Notes: a model not told the origin generated them from the sequence alone. Counted from the first letter of the stretch, positions 22,626 through 32,908 are shown. The stretch is 51,740 bases of DNA from Christensenella sp. UBA6345 (GCA_002437945.1 DJSB01000026.1:2541-54280), one strand, 5' to 3'. Translations and numbers: made by a program.

Positions 22626-23411
22626 ATGAAAGAAAAACTAGCACTAGTACTCAGCGGTGGCGGAGCATTGGGTATGGCACATTTAGGTGTGTTGCAAGCG
22701 TTAAAAGAGAATAATATAGTACCAGATATGGTTGTAGGTACATCAATCGGTGCTTTGGTTGGTGGTGTTTATTGTGCTGGCATACCACTAGAACGTATAG
22801 TGGAAGAAGCACAAAAAGTTAAAACTTCTAATTTGTACGATGTTAATCTGGATTTATCTGGTTTGTTAAGTGGACGTAGTGCCTTAAGAACTATTAAAAA
22901 TATATTGGGTAATCAAGATTATTTAATAGAAAATTTACCTATTAAATATGGAGCAGTAGCAGTTGATATTGCAAAGGGCGAACAAGTATTGTTTACTCAA
23001 GGTTCATTACTTAATGCAATAAGGGCTAGTATAAGTGTGCCAGGAATTTTTGTACCATTAAAAATTGGCAATACAAGATATGTTGATGGCGGAGTGCTTA
23101 ATAATTTACCTGAAGACCAAGCACGTAATATGGGTGCAGATAAAGTATTATCTGTATATTTATTAAGTGATTTTACTCCTTTTACTACACCAAAAACAGC
23201 AGTTCATTCTATAGCATTTAGTTGGTTTATTATGCAAAACGAGTTGGTTAAAAATAAAAAATGTTACGCAGATTATCGCATTAATTTACCATTAAAAGAT
23301 TATAGACAATATATATTTAATAAAAAAGTCGCTACTGAACTTATTTCTATAGGTTATACAGAAACAATAAAACATATGGAAGAAATAAAGAAAGCATTAG
23401 ATATTGAATAA
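22626..23411 (+). CDS. Patatin-like phospholipase family protein
   Basis: A 261-residue serine hydrolase of the bacterial RssA/NTE-like patatin family. The oxyanion-hole glycines are in LSGGGALGMAHLG (residues about 9-21), the nucleophile serine is in GTSIGA (about 40), and the aspartate of the Ser-Asp dyad is in VDGGVLNNLP (about 157). It likely hydrolyses acyl groups of lipids in the cytoplasm or at the inner membrane face; the substrate is unknown. It starts after a weak AGGGATAGG site and ends at a strong terminator. Confidence 0.93.
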   Translation: MKEKLALVLSGGGALGMAHLGVLQALKENNIVPDMVVGTSIGALVGGVYCAGIPLERIVEEAQKVKTSNLYDVNLDLSGLLSGRSALRTIKNILGNQDYLIENLPIKYGAVAVDIAKGEQVLFTQGSLLNAIRASISVPGIFVPLKIGNTRYVDGGVLNNLPEDQARNMGADKVLSVYLLSDFTPFTTPKTAVHSIAFSWFIMQNELVKNKKCYADYRINLPLKDYRQYIFNKKVATELISIGYTETIKHMEEIKKALDIE

Positions 23412-23420
23412 AATAGAGAG

Positions 23421-23445
23421 CCACGGAAAATTCCGTGGTTCTTTC
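23421..23445 (+). terminator. Intrinsic terminator of the patatin gene
   Basis: CCACGGAA-aa-TTCCGTGG is followed by TTCTTTCTT on the plus strand, ten bases after the stop codon. Confidence 0.85.
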
Positions 23446-23448
23446 TTA

Positions 23449-23494
23449 AAAAAACACTATCGTACTTAAACTTACTTGTATGATAGTGTTTTTT
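23449..23494 (-). terminator. Terminator of tmcAL (bidirectional)
   Basis: AAAAAACACTATCGTAC pairs with GTATGATAGTGTTTTTT (one G-T pair). It lies directly downstream of the minus-strand tmcAL stop codon and carries T runs on both strands. Confidence 0.85.
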
Positions 23495-23499
23495 ATTAA

Positions 23500-24753
23500 T
23501 TATAATTTAATACTTTTTGTAAGTAGGTCAGGAGTGTATTCAGGAATACTATTGTTTTTCCTTAACAACATATTATATATCTGATTAGCACGATCTTCTA
23601 TGTTTGCTAATTCAGTATACAATGAGTTTGGTTGATTATCTACATTATTTACCCTAATAATCAAATTAGTGTTAGCGCTTACACTTTTTAATAGTTCTTC
23701 TCGGTCATTCTTAAATGCTAATACTTTAATAAATGGTAATATGTCTAAATCATAGATTGATTGTACGGTTTTTGCATTTATCTTTAATAAATTACCAAGA
23801 ACTATTCTTTTAATACGAGTAAATGTATATCTTTTTGTTTTAACTTGTAGTAAGAAATCATTTAAGTCTTTTGTATTTTTGCTTACTTCATGGAATCTAT
23901 TTTCTAGTCCTTCAGTTACATCAAATAATTTTTTTAATTCTTCTGTGGTTGATACTTTAAGAGCGTACATACAAAGGTTGTTAAATAGGGAAGTGTCTGG
24001 TAGTCCGAAAGTTTTAATTTCTTCTTTTAGAAGTGAATAACTAAATTTAGGTACAAGTTTTTTAATAGAATGCACACGATTAGTTTTATACAATTTTGCT
24101 CTAATTGCTGTTGCACTTGAATTTTTGCCTACTACTTCTTCAGAGTTATATTCACTCTCACCACGTGTAGTAAATACTGGTATTATTTTACTATTAGTTT
24201 TGATTAATGCTTTTAAATATTCTATAGCCAATATGTTGTTTGGTTGTTTTAGAATATTAGTAATTTCTGTAATCTCACTAAAACTTACTTCATCGTTTTT
24301 AATCAACTCTTCTATTGCTTTTTGTCTACTTACTACTAAAGAGTTGCCATCATTAAGATATTTTTTTAATTTTGTCTTATATGCTTTAGGCTCTTCAACT
24401 AGGAATTTTGCTAGTTCTTGCAATAGTTCTGGGTGTTTGGTTTCTACACCAAAGGCAAGGTGAGTAACATTCTCAAAACTGTTTGCGATTTTTACACCTG
24501 CTAATGCAAAGATTTCTGCAGTACTTGTAGAATATGCTGTAGGCATTTGAACTACAATGTCTGCACCTGCTTCTAATGCTATTCTTGCTCTAACATATTT
24601 ATTAAGAATACAAGGTTCGCCACGTTGGGTAAAATTACCACTTAATATAATCATTATAGCGTCAGCACCACTTTGTCTTTTTGCATCTGTAATATGTTTA
24701 AGATGTCCGTAGTGAAAGGGGTTGTATTCGCTAATTATTGCACAAATTTTCAT
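23500..24753 (-). CDS. tmcAL: tRNA(Met) cytidine acetate ligase
   Basis: A 417-residue enzyme (formerly YlbM) that uses ATP and acetate to make N4-acetylcytidine at position 34 of elongator tRNA-Met. The nucleotidyltransferase fold opens with ICAIISEYNPFHYGHLKH (HxGH-like HYGH), has MIILSGNFTQRGEPCILNKYVRARIALEAGADIVVQMP, and later GKNSSATAIRAKL. Length is typical. The ATG at 24753 has AGGTG seven bases upstream; an upstream in-frame TTG is too close to that site. It uses acetate, the metabolite handled by the divergent pta-ackA genes. Confidence 0.95.
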   Translation of the reverse strand: MKICAIISEYNPFHYGHLKHITDAKRQSGADAIMIILSGNFTQRGEPCILNKYVRARIALEAGADIVVQMPTAYSTSTAEIFALAGVKIANSFENVTHLAFGVETKHPELLQELAKFLVEEPKAYKTKLKKYLNDGNSLVVSRQKAIEELIKNDEVSFSEITEITNILKQPNNILAIEYLKALIKTNSKIIPVFTTRGESEYNSEEVVGKNSSATAIRAKLYKTNRVHSIKKLVPKFSYSLLKEEIKTFGLPDTSLFNNLCMYALKVSTTEELKKLFDVTEGLENRFHEVSKNTKDLNDFLLQVKTKRYTFTRIKRIVLGNLLKINAKTVQSIYDLDILPFIKVLAFKNDREELLKSVSANTNLIIRVNNVDNQPNSLYTELANIEDRANQIYNMLLRKNNSIPEYTPDLLTKSIKL

Positions 24754-24869
24754 AATCAATCACCTGTTTTTAATTTACTAGTTTTTGTTAATATTATATA
24801 GTATTATATAATAATATTTTGTATTTTTGCAAAACAATAGTTAAAAAAAATAAATTTTTTGGAGTTTAT

Positions 24870-25883
24870 ATGGAAATAATGGGGTTAAATACGGCATTTG
24901 AAAAGAAATTATTGACCAATGCCAAGAAGAAATGTAAAACAATTGTTTTACCTGAAGCCGGAATTAATGAACAAGTTTTACTTGCCGGACTTATGTGTGC
25001 AGAAAATAAAATTGCTAAAATAGTTATGCTTGTAAGTGATAATACATTAATTGAAAAACATAAAGTTAAAGAGTCTGATTATTTAAGAGTGGTAGATATT
25101 AACACTAGTGAACTTTTACCTATGCTAGTAAACGCACTATATCTTAAACGTAAAGAAAAAGGTCTTACAGAAGATGGCGCTAGAGACTTGTTAAAAAATC
25201 CAATATATTTTGGTACAATGATGGTAGAACTTGGGCTTTGTGATGGTCAAACTGGTGGCGCAACATATACATCTGCTGACGCATTAAGACCTGCATTACA
25301 GATAATAAAAGGAAAGACTCCACAATCATTGATTTCAAGTTATATGATAATGATTTCTGATGATAAAAAATATGGCGATAATGGAGTTATATTACTATCT
25401 GATTGTGGACTTAATGTTAATCCTACTGCTGATAATTTATGTCAAATTTGTTTTGACACAGTTAATTCGGCTAGAAATATTGCTGGATTCAAGAATCCTA
25501 TTGTTGCAATGTTAAGTTATTCTACATTAGGTAGTGCAGAAGGAGATAGTGCTATAAAAGTTCGTACAGCGACTCAATTAATTAAAGAAAAAAATCCAGA
25601 TTTTATTGTGGACGGCGAAATGCAATTTGACTCGGCTGTAGTACCATCAGTATGTGCTAGAAAAGCACCTAATAGTCCAGTTAAAGGCAATGCAAATGTG
25701 TTCATATTCCCAGATTTGCAAAGTGGTAATATTTCATACAAAATTATTCAACGTTTGGCTGGATTTAAGTGTATCGGACCTATTACTCAAGGATTTAGAA
25801 AACCAGTTAATGATTTAAGCCGTGGAGCCGATGCAAATGAAGTTGTAAGAGCAATTGCAATTACTGCGTTGCAGTGTGATTAG
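24870..25883 (+). CDS. pta: Phosphate acetyltransferase
   Basis: A 337-residue short-form Pta converting acetyl-CoA and phosphate to acetyl phosphate. Family marks are KKKCKTIVLPEAG near the start, GLCDGQTGGATYTSADALRPALQIIK (about 135-160), and the C-terminal NVFIFPDLQSGNISYKIIQRLAGFKCIGPITQGFRKPVNDLSRG. The ATG at 24870 has GGAG five bases upstream; a longer in-frame extension to 24819 lacks similarity to the family and is not used. It precedes ackA by 72 bases, giving the standard acetate-fermentation pair. Confidence 0.97.
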   Translation: MEIMGLNTAFEKKLLTNAKKKCKTIVLPEAGINEQVLLAGLMCAENKIAKIVMLVSDNTLIEKHKVKESDYLRVVDINTSELLPMLVNALYLKRKEKGLTEDGARDLLKNPIYFGTMMVELGLCDGQTGGATYTSADALRPALQIIKGKTPQSLISSYMIMISDDKKYGDNGVILLSDCGLNVNPTADNLCQICFDTVNSARNIAGFKNPIVAMLSYSTLGSAEGDSAIKVRTATQLIKEKNPDFIVDGEMQFDSAVVPSVCARKAPNSPVKGNANVFIFPDLQSGNISYKIIQRLAGFKCIGPITQGFRKPVNDLSRGADANEVVRAIAITALQCD

Positions 25884-25955
25884 TTTTGTTGTAAAATTTT
25901 AAAAAGTATGCTAAAATTAATATCGATATTAAAAAGGGGAAAGGATTAATTATTT

Positions 25956-27137
25956 ATGAAAATTTTAGTTTTGAATGCTGGTAGTTCCAGTCTTAAATTC
26001 CAATTACTTAATATGGATAACGAAAGTGTTATTGCTAAAGGTAATGCGGAAAGAATAGGTATTGACGATTCATTTTTGACTTATAAAGCCAATGGTAAAG
26101 CCATTACTACTAAATATGTTATGCCTACTCATGTAGAAGCAATGAAGTATATTTTACAAGCATTGACAGATAAAGAAAATGGCGTAATTAAGAGCGTTAA
26201 CGAGATTTCTGGTTTTGGTCATCGTATTGTTAATGTTGGTGAAGATTATTTTGACAGTGTTATTGTTACTCCAGAAGTTTTGGAAGATTTCCGTAGTAAA
26301 AAAGATTTCTCACCATTACATGTTCCAGGTGCAATTTCTGGTATAGAAGCATGTTTTGCTATAGCACCAAAAATTAAAAATGTAGCAGTTTTTGATATTG
26401 GATTCCACAAGACATTGCCTGATTTTGCATATAGATATGCAATTCCTAAAGATGACTATGAGAATTTAAAAATACGTAGATATGGTGCTCATGGAACAAG
26501 CCATCGTTATGTTTCTCAAGAATGCGCAAAATTGTTGGGTGGTGCACAAGATACAAAGATAGTTACTTGCCACTTGGGTAGTGGTAGCAGTATGTGTGCT
26601 GTTGTTGATGGTAAGAGTTTTGATACTTCTATGGGATTTACTCCATTAGAAGGATTAGTTATGGGTACAAGAAGCGGAGATATTGACGCATCTGTTGTTG
26701 GTTATCTATGCAATAAAAAAGGTATGAAAGTTGACGAAGTAGTTAATTACCTTAACAAAAAGAGCGGTATGCAAGGTATTTGTGGATACAGCGATATGCG
26801 TGATGTAGAAGCAAATTTGGATAACCCAGATTGTAAATTAGCATTTGATATGTTGTGCTATAGAGTAACTAAATACATAGGTGCTTATGCTGCTGCTATG
26901 GGCGGACTAGATGCTATCGTATTTACTGGTGGTATCGGTGAACGTGATCCTATGGTTAGAGCAAGAGTTCTTGATGGATTAAAATTCTTGGGTGTTGATT
27001 ATGATAAAACCAATAATCCTAATGTGTTTGGCGATTTTGGTGAATTAAGCACAAAAGATAGCAAAATCAAAGTATATGTAATACCTACTAATGAAGAGTT
27101 GGTTATCGCAAGAGAAACACTAGATTTGATTAAATAA
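25956..27137 (+). CDS. ackA: Acetate kinase
   Basis: A 393-residue kinase that transfers phosphate from acetyl phosphate to ADP, yielding acetate and ATP. The ASKHA-fold signatures are VLNAGSSSLKFQL (residues 4-16), HRIVNVGEDYF, FDIGFHKTLPDFAYRYAIP with the RRYGAHGTSHRYVS catalytic block, and MGTRSGDIDASVVGY. The adenosine-binding VFTGGIGERDPMVRARV and NEELVIARET lie near the end. Full length, with an AAAGGGGAAAGG ribosome-binding region. Together with pta it points to acetate-producing fermentation. Confidence 0.99.
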   Translation: MKILVLNAGSSSLKFQLLNMDNESVIAKGNAERIGIDDSFLTYKANGKAITTKYVMPTHVEAMKYILQALTDKENGVIKSVNEISGFGHRIVNVGEDYFDSVIVTPEVLEDFRSKKDFSPLHVPGAISGIEACFAIAPKIKNVAVFDIGFHKTLPDFAYRYAIPKDDYENLKIRRYGAHGTSHRYVSQECAKLLGGAQDTKIVTCHLGSGSSMCAVVDGKSFDTSMGFTPLEGLVMGTRSGDIDASVVGYLCNKKGMKVDEVVNYLNKKSGMQGICGYSDMRDVEANLDNPDCKLAFDMLCYRVTKYIGAYAAAMGGLDAIVFTGGIGERDPMVRARVLDGLKFLGVDYDKTNNPNVFGDFGELSTKDSKIKVYVIPTNEELVIARETLDLIK

Positions 27138-27160
27138 TTAAAAAATAATTAATATTATAA

Positions 27161-27189
27161 TTGACAAATATATAATATTGTTCTATACT
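27161..27189 (+). promoter_or_regulatory. Promoter for rpmF
   Basis: TTGACA (27161-27166) and TATACT (27184-27189) have a 17-base spacer. An unusually strong AGGAGGTG ribosome-binding site follows at 27214-27221. Confidence 0.85.
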
Positions 27190-27229
27190 TTGTAAGCAAT
27201 TTAAAAATTTATTAGGAGGTGCTATTTAT

Positions 27230-27427
27230 ATGGCAGTACCAAAGGGAAAGGTTTCTAAGGCAAGACGTAATTCCAGAAAAGCAAACTGGAAAGCTTCAAC
27301 ACCTTCTATTGTTGAATGTCCACATTGTCACGAACTTGTTGCTCCTCATAGAGTATGTCCAAAATGTGGATACTATGACGGCGTAGAAGTTAAAAAAGTT
27401 GGCAAGGAAAAAAAGGAAACTAAGTAA
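27230..27427 (+). CDS. rpmF: 50S ribosomal protein L32
   Basis: A 65-residue ribosomal protein of the large subunit. The basic N-terminus is MAVPKGKVSKARRNSRKANWK, and the zinc-ribbon form is present with both cysteine pairs (CPHC ... CPKC), so this is the zinc-dependent C+ version. It is slightly extended by a lysine-rich tail. Location directly before plsX is a widely conserved neighbourhood. Confidence 0.98.
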   Translation: MAVPKGKVSKARRNSRKANWKASTPSIVECPHCHELVAPHRVCPKCGYYDGVEVKKVGKEKKETK

Positions 27428-27454
27428 TAGTTAAAAATATTTAATTAGTAAAAA

Positions 27455-27499
27455 TTCGCACTTAAGGTGCGATTTTTTATTGCCAAAAATGGCTTTTTT
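27455..27499 (+). terminator. Tandem intrinsic terminators after rpmF
   Basis: TCGCAC-ttaag-GTGCGA is followed by T6 (27456-27478), then GCCA-aaaa-TGGC by T6 (27482-27499). They would separate rpmF from plsX expression. Confidence 0.82.
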
Positions 27500-27600
27500 G
27501 ACCGAAAAGTTGCAGATTTAGAAAAAACTTTGTTTATTTGATTTTTATAATTAAAGAAATATGATAAAATTATAATTGATAAATTATGATTGGAGTTAAT

Positions 27601-28629
27601 ATGACAAAAATTGTTGTTGATGTTAATGGTGGAGATTATTCTCCCGTAGAACAAATTTTGGGAGCAGTAAAGGCTGTTAATAATATTAAAGATTTAAGTA
27701 TTGTATTGTGCGGTGATAAGGCAGAAATTGAAATAGTATTAGCAACTACTAGTGCTGATATGTCAAGGATCGAGATAGTAAATGCACCAGATACTATTAC
27801 AAATATGGATGTACCTACTGTAGCAATTAGACAAAAGACTGAAAGTTCTTTGTATCAAGCCTATGAACAACTAAAGAATAACGAAGAAGTGTGTGCTTTA
27901 GTAAGTTCCGGCTCTACAGGTGCAGTTCTTACAGGTGCTTTTCTAAAGATTGGACGTATTAAAGGTGTATCTAGACCAGCATTGTGTCCTATATTGCCTA
28001 CTGTTGATAGGGAAGATGGTCAAGTTGCTATTACAGATAGCGGTGCTAATGTAGATTGTAAACCTATTAATTTGGTTCATTTTGCTATTATGGGTAATGC
28101 GTATTTGAAGTATGTTTATGGGGTGGAAAATCCACGTATTGCATTACTTAATATTGGCACAGAAGAGAAAAAAGGAAATGAGTTAACTCATGATACTTAT
28201 CCAATGTTTAAGAAATTGGAGAATATTAATTTCGTAGGAAATATGGAAGGAAGAGACCTTTTAAGTGGAGATGTAGATTTAGTAGTAGCAGATGGTTTTA
28301 GCGGTAATGTACTTCTTAAATCTGCTGAAGGCGCAGTTCTTAACCTTATGAAATTATTAAAAACCGAGATAAAATCTAGACCATCGTCAATGTTTGGTGC
28401 ATTATTTATGAAAAAGACTTTCAAGAGTTTAAAAAATAAGATGGACTATAACAAACGTGCAGGTGCTGTATTATTGGGTTGTAAGAAGATTGTAGTTAAG
28501 TCTCACGGAAGTAGCAAGGCTGAAAGTATTTATCAAAGTATTTTGCTTGCATACAATATGAATAAGGCTAATTTGTGTCACATTATTGAAGAAGAAATAG
28601 GAAAGGTTAATGTAGATGCTGATGAATAA
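27601..28629 (+). CDS. plsX: Phosphate acyltransferase PlsX
   Basis: A 342-residue enzyme converting acyl-ACP to acyl phosphate, the first step of phosphatidic acid synthesis with PlsY. Family marks are IVVDVNGGDYSPVEQILGA at the start, SSGSTGAVLTGAFLKIGRI near residue 100, RPALCPILPT, and DGFSGNVLLKSAEG. The ATG at 27601 has GGAG five bases upstream and is preferred to the in-frame ATG at 27586. It overlaps rnc by 14 bases. The acyl carrier gene often found between plsX and rnc is absent here. Confidence 0.97.
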   Translation: MTKIVVDVNGGDYSPVEQILGAVKAVNNIKDLSIVLCGDKAEIEIVLATTSADMSRIEIVNAPDTITNMDVPTVAIRQKTESSLYQAYEQLKNNEEVCALVSSGSTGAVLTGAFLKIGRIKGVSRPALCPILPTVDREDGQVAITDSGANVDCKPINLVHFAIMGNAYLKYVYGVENPRIALLNIGTEEKKGNELTHDTYPMFKKLENINFVGNMEGRDLLSGDVDLVVADGFSGNVLLKSAEGAVLNLMKLLKTEIKSRPSSMFGALFMKKTFKSLKNKMDYNKRAGAVLLGCKKIVVKSHGSSKAESIYQSILLAYNMNKANLCHIIEEEIGKVNVDADE

Positions 28630-29302
28630 TTATAGTGAATTAGAACAGCAGTTGGGACACAAGTTTAAAGATATAAACTTGTTAATACGTGCATTAACTC
28701 ATAGTTCTGCGTCCAGCACTGATAATTATGACCGTATGGAGTTTTTAGGTGATAGTTTATTATCTGTGTTTGTTGCAGAATATTTATATGACAATTTGGC
28801 TAAACCCGTAGGTTATATGAGTGTTTTAAGAAGTCAATTAGTTTCTACCCATGCATTAAGTAAGATTGTTATAGATAATGGCTGGACAAAATATATCATT
28901 TTCGGTGGTAGTATTTTGGGTGCACATAATATGGCTAAAAAGAGCCTTGCCGATGTGTTTGAAAGTATAACTGCTGCTATTTATCTTGATTCTGGCTTTG
29001 AAGAAACTAAAAAATTTGTAACAAAATTTGTTCTTTCAGGAATTAATACTACTATTGATACAGATTTTAAAACAAAGTTGCAAGAAAAATTGGCATGCAT
29101 TGACAATACCTTGTCCATTAAGTATGTGGAGTTAGAACATAATGGACCTAGCCATGATATGACATTTAAGATGGGACTATATATTAATGACAGATTGGTT
29201 GAAACTTCTATAGGTAAGAGTAAAAAAGAAGCCGACCAAAATTGTGCAAAAATTGCATACGAAAATATATGTAAATATGGATTGGAAAAATATTTTAAAT
29301 AG
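28616..29302 (+). CDS. rnc: Ribonuclease III
   Basis: A 228-residue double-stranded-RNA endonuclease processing rRNA and mRNA. The catalytic signature is DRMEFLGDSLLSVFVAEYL (about residues 40-58), a second acidic cluster is in LADVFESITAAIYLD (about 111-125), and a C-terminal dsRNA-binding domain covers about 155-225 (GPSHDMTFKMGLYINDRLV ... SKKEADQNCAKIAYENI). The start lies inside the end of plsX, suggesting translational coupling; an ATG six bases later is equally possible. Confidence 0.97.
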   Translation: MLMNNYSELEQQLGHKFKDINLLIRALTHSSASSTDNYDRMEFLGDSLLSVFVAEYLYDNLAKPVGYMSVLRSQLVSTHALSKIVIDNGWTKYIIFGGSILGAHNMAKKSLADVFESITAAIYLDSGFEETKKFVTKFVLSGINTTIDTDFKTKLQEKLACIDNTLSIKYVELEHNGPSHDMTFKMGLYINDRLVETSIGKSKKEADQNCAKIAYENICKYGLEKYFK

Positions 29303-29328
29303 TTATCTAACATTTGGAGGAATTAACT

Positions 29329-32300
29329 TTGAATTTTAAGCAGATAGAAATGGTCGGTTTTAAATCATTTGCTGACCCTATTAAGATTACTTTTGACAAT
29401 GGTATTACCGCTATCGTAGGACCTAATGGGTGCGGTAAGAGTAATGTAGCCGATGCTATTAGATGGGTATTAGGTGAGCAGAGTAGTAAGATGCTTCGTG
29501 GTACTAATATGCAAGACGTTATTTTTAAAGGAACAGAAAAAAGAAAGAGTATGTCTTTCTGTGAAGTTTCTTTGCTTTTTGATAACTCTAATAAAGTATT
29601 TAAATCCGAATACGATGAGATTTGTATTACTCGTAAATTGTATCGTAGTGGTGAAAGTGAGTATATGCTTAACCATACTACTTGTAGATTAAAAGATATT
29701 ATAGAGATTTTGCATGATAGTGGTATCGGTAAAAGTGGATATAGTATAATTGGACAAGGTAAAGTCGAAGAAATTATTAACTCAAAACCTATTGACAGAC
29801 GTGCTATTTTTGAAGAAGCCGCTGGTATTGCCGGCTTTAAAGCAAAAAAAGTTGATGCTGAAAGAAAATTGGAACGTACTAGAGATAATTTGGTACGTAT
29901 TACCGATATTGTTTCTGAAATTGATAGACAACTTAAACCATTAAGACATCAGGCTGAAGTTGCTAAAAAATACCTTGAACTAAAAGAAAAATTAAAATCT
30001 TTAGAAGTTAATGCGTATATTTATCAATATGATTATGCGGCTTCTAATAAGGCAGAAATTGAAGAAAAAATCAATGCTATTTTAGAAGAACTTAACTTAA
30101 GACAAGGTAAACTTGACCAAGTAATTTTGGATTACAACAATACTTTTGATAAAGTAAATACTATTGATAATGATATTACTAAAGTTCGTGATACCATTCT
30201 TAATATTACAGTTGAATTGGAAAAACAGGCTGGACAAGCCAATTTAATTAATGAAAAAATCCAAACAAGACAACTTGAAGCAAAAAGATTGCAAGATGAT
30301 CTTGAAAAATTGACTAAAAACGATGAAGTATTTAATCAAGAATTAAACAATAAGAAGAGCGATATTTTAACAAAAAAATCAAGACTAAATCAATTGGAAA
30401 ACACTATAAAAGAAGTTACTGTTAATTATGATCAGATAAATAGTGAGATTACAAAAAGTGAAGATGATGCTAAAGAAACCCAAAGGAAATTATTTGAAAC
30501 CTTAAGTAAATTGGGTGATGTTAAGGCGCAAATTAGTGCATTAAATGCCGAAAAAACCACATATTCTGAACAATTAAAGAATCTTGAATCCAACTTGGTT
30601 AATGTTAAATCTAAACATGCTGAAAGTAAAAACAATGTTGAAAATTGCAAGAATGAAGTTGCTAAACTTGACAATAATCGTAATCAATTAAATTTAGTTG
30701 TTAACAACCATATTCAAGAACAATCCAAACTTGACCAAGAATATAAACAAGCAGAAAATAATTTTAATACTATTAACTCCAATATTATATCTTTGCAACA
30801 TCGTAAAAAGATGTTAGAAGATATGCAAAGAGAATATGAAGGTTTTACTGGTAGTGTTAAAAGACTTTTAACTGATGCTGAAAATAATGCCAATCTAAAA
30901 AGCAAAATAGTTGGTGTTTTGGCTTCATTGATTAAAGTTCCTCAGATATATCAAGCCGCTATAGAAATGGCTTTGGGTAATGCTGTACAAAACATTGTTA
31001 CTCATAGTGATGATGGTGCTAAAGAACTTATTAATTATCTAAAACAACGTGAATATGGTAGAGTTACATTTTTACCTATTAACACTATTAAAGAACGTTA
31101 TTTTGATTCAAGTTATAGACCACTTCTAAAGACTGCTGGAGTATATGGTATTGCTAGTGAACTTATTTCTTATAATGACAATATTAGCAAAGTTGTATCC
31201 AATTTGTTGGGTGGTACAGTAATTGTTGATAATATGAATACTGCTATTTCTATTGCTAGACAAAGTAGATATAGTTTTAGAATAGTTACATTAGATGGTG
31301 ATGTTATTAATCCACAGGGTAGTATTACTGGTGGTAGTAAAAAATCTCAAGTTGCCAACTTGCTTTCTAGAGAAGCAGATATTGAATCTTCTGCAAAAGC
31401 AATTGATAAATTGATTGCTGAAAAGAATCAAGTTATTAAGTTGATGGAACAACTATCGACCAAATTAACTGCCGTTAATGAAATAATTAAAAATAAAAGT
31501 AACGAACTTCGTAATGTTGAAATTAGTTTGGCTACAGAGAATGAAAGACTTGAAAAATATCAATCTATATCTCAAGATTTAGAAACAGAAACTAATTCAA
31601 TTAGTGGTGAAATCGCAAAAACCAAACAGATGATTGAAGCCATAACTAATGAAGTAAATAAGATTAACAATACAGAAAACTTGGAAGAAAATCCAACTGA
31701 AACATTAGAAGAAAACAATAATCAATTTGCACAAATGCGTGCAAAACGTGATAAGTATTCAAGCGAAATTACTAACTTGAAAGTTGAAATTGCTTCTATT
31801 TCAAGTGAAATATTAAGTCTTGAAAGTGATATAGAACGTATCAATTTTGCATTATCTAATAATACAAAAATGATAGAAGAAACCAAGAGTGCAATCAGTG
31901 AAAATAACACTCAATTAGAAGCACTTAATAATATGGCTGTTGATACTAAAGATGGTAAAACATCAGATGTTGATATTAGTCAATTAAACAATGCAAAACA
32001 AGAATTAGAAAATCTTACAAACAAAAAATATAATCTTCAAAGCGAGTTAAGAAAACTTGAAGAAGAACGTATGGTGTTAAGCAACGAAGTTAACAAACTT
32101 CAAGATAAGAAACATCAACAAGATATTAATTTAAGTAAGATAGATACAGATATAGAAACTTTGCAAGAACGTGTATGGACAGAATATGAACTTACATATA
32201 ATACTGCACAAGAATATAAACTACCAGAATTTGACGTAAAACAGGGACTTTTAGACATAAACACCCTACGTCGTGATATAAACAAGTTGGGTAACGTTAA

Positions 32301-32907
32301 CGTTAATGCTATTGAAGATGTTAAATTGCTTGAAGAACGTCATGGTAATTTGTATGTTCAAGCGCAAGATTTAATTAAAGCAGAAGATGATTTAAAACAG
32401 ATTATTAAAGACTTGTCAGATGAAATGACTGCTAGATTTGATGATGCGTTTAATCAAATCAATACCAACTTCGGTATTGTATTTAAAGAACTATTTGGTG
32501 GTGGGAGTGCAAAACTTCAATTAGTTCAATACGAAGATATGCCTGAAGCAGGTGTTGATATTGTGGCAGAACCACCAGGTAAAAAATTAAGTAATATTAC
32601 CTTGCTTTCTGGTGGAGAAAAATCTTTAACTGCTATAGCAATTTTGTTTGCTATATTAAGATTGCACCCAATACCATTCTGTTTGTTGGACGAAATTGAA
32701 GCGGCACTTGACGAAGCCAATGTTGCCAGAGTTGCTGCTTATCTTCAACGTTATTCTGAAGAAACACAATTTATTGTTATTACTCACAAAAAGCCAACAA
32801 TGGAACATGCCGATGCTTTGTTTGGTGTAACTATGGAAGAAAAAGGTGTAAGTAAAGTTGTTTCTGTTAAACTTACTGATGCTATAAAAGCAATAGAGGA
32901 GAACTAA
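29329..32907 (+). CDS. smc: Chromosome segregation protein SMC
   Basis: A 1192-residue condensin ATPase that folds and segregates the chromosome. Walker A GPNGCGKSN lies near residue 32, and two long coiled coils (about 170-500 and 660-1020) flank a hinge (about 520-640, ending in the DGDVINPQGSITGGS glycine block). The signature LLSGGEKSLTAIAILFAI and Walker B FCLLDEIEAALDEANV are near the C-terminus. TTG at 29329 with GGAGG eight bases upstream is the likely start, since an earlier in-frame TTG would overlap that site. It sits between rnc and ftsY, the usual Firmicutes order. Confidence 0.98.
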   Translation: MNFKQIEMVGFKSFADPIKITFDNGITAIVGPNGCGKSNVADAIRWVLGEQSSKMLRGTNMQDVIFKGTEKRKSMSFCEVSLLFDNSNKVFKSEYDEICITRKLYRSGESEYMLNHTTCRLKDIIEILHDSGIGKSGYSIIGQGKVEEIINSKPIDRRAIFEEAAGIAGFKAKKVDAERKLERTRDNLVRITDIVSEIDRQLKPLRHQAEVAKKYLELKEKLKSLEVNAYIYQYDYAASNKAEIEEKINAILEELNLRQGKLDQVILDYNNTFDKVNTIDNDITKVRDTILNITVELEKQAGQANLINEKIQTRQLEAKRLQDDLEKLTKNDEVFNQELNNKKSDILTKKSRLNQLENTIKEVTVNYDQINSEITKSEDDAKETQRKLFETLSKLGDVKAQISALNAEKTTYSEQLKNLESNLVNVKSKHAESKNNVENCKNEVAKLDNNRNQLNLVVNNHIQEQSKLDQEYKQAENNFNTINSNIISLQHRKKMLEDMQREYEGFTGSVKRLLTDAENNANLKSKIVGVLASLIKVPQIYQAAIEMALGNAVQNIVTHSDDGAKELINYLKQREYGRVTFLPINTIKERYFDSSYRPLLKTAGVYGIASELISYNDNISKVVSNLLGGTVIVDNMNTAISIARQSRYSFRIVTLDGDVINPQGSITGGSKKSQVANLLSREADIESSAKAIDKLIAEKNQVIKLMEQLSTKLTAVNEIIKNKSNELRNVEISLATENERLEKYQSISQDLETETNSISGEIAKTKQMIEAITNEVNKINNTENLEENPTETLEENNNQFAQMRAKRDKYSSEITNLKVEIASISSEILSLESDIERINFALSNNTKMIEETKSAISENNTQLEALNNMAVDTKDGKTSDVDISQLNNAKQELENLTNKKYNLQSELRKLEEERMVLSNEVNKLQDKKHQQDINLSKIDTDIETLQERVWTEYELTYNTAQEYKLPEFDVKQGLLDINTLRRDINKLGNVNVNAIEDVKLLEERHGNLYVQAQDLIKAEDDLKQIIKDLSDEMTARFDDAFNQINTNFGIVFKELFGGGSAKLQLVQYEDMPEAGVDIVAEPPGKKLSNITLLSGGEKSLTAIAILFAILRLHPIPFCLLDEIEAALDEANVARVAAYLQRYSEETQFIVITHKKPTMEHADALFGVTMEEKGVSKVVSVKLTDAIKAIEEN

Positions 32908-32908
32908 T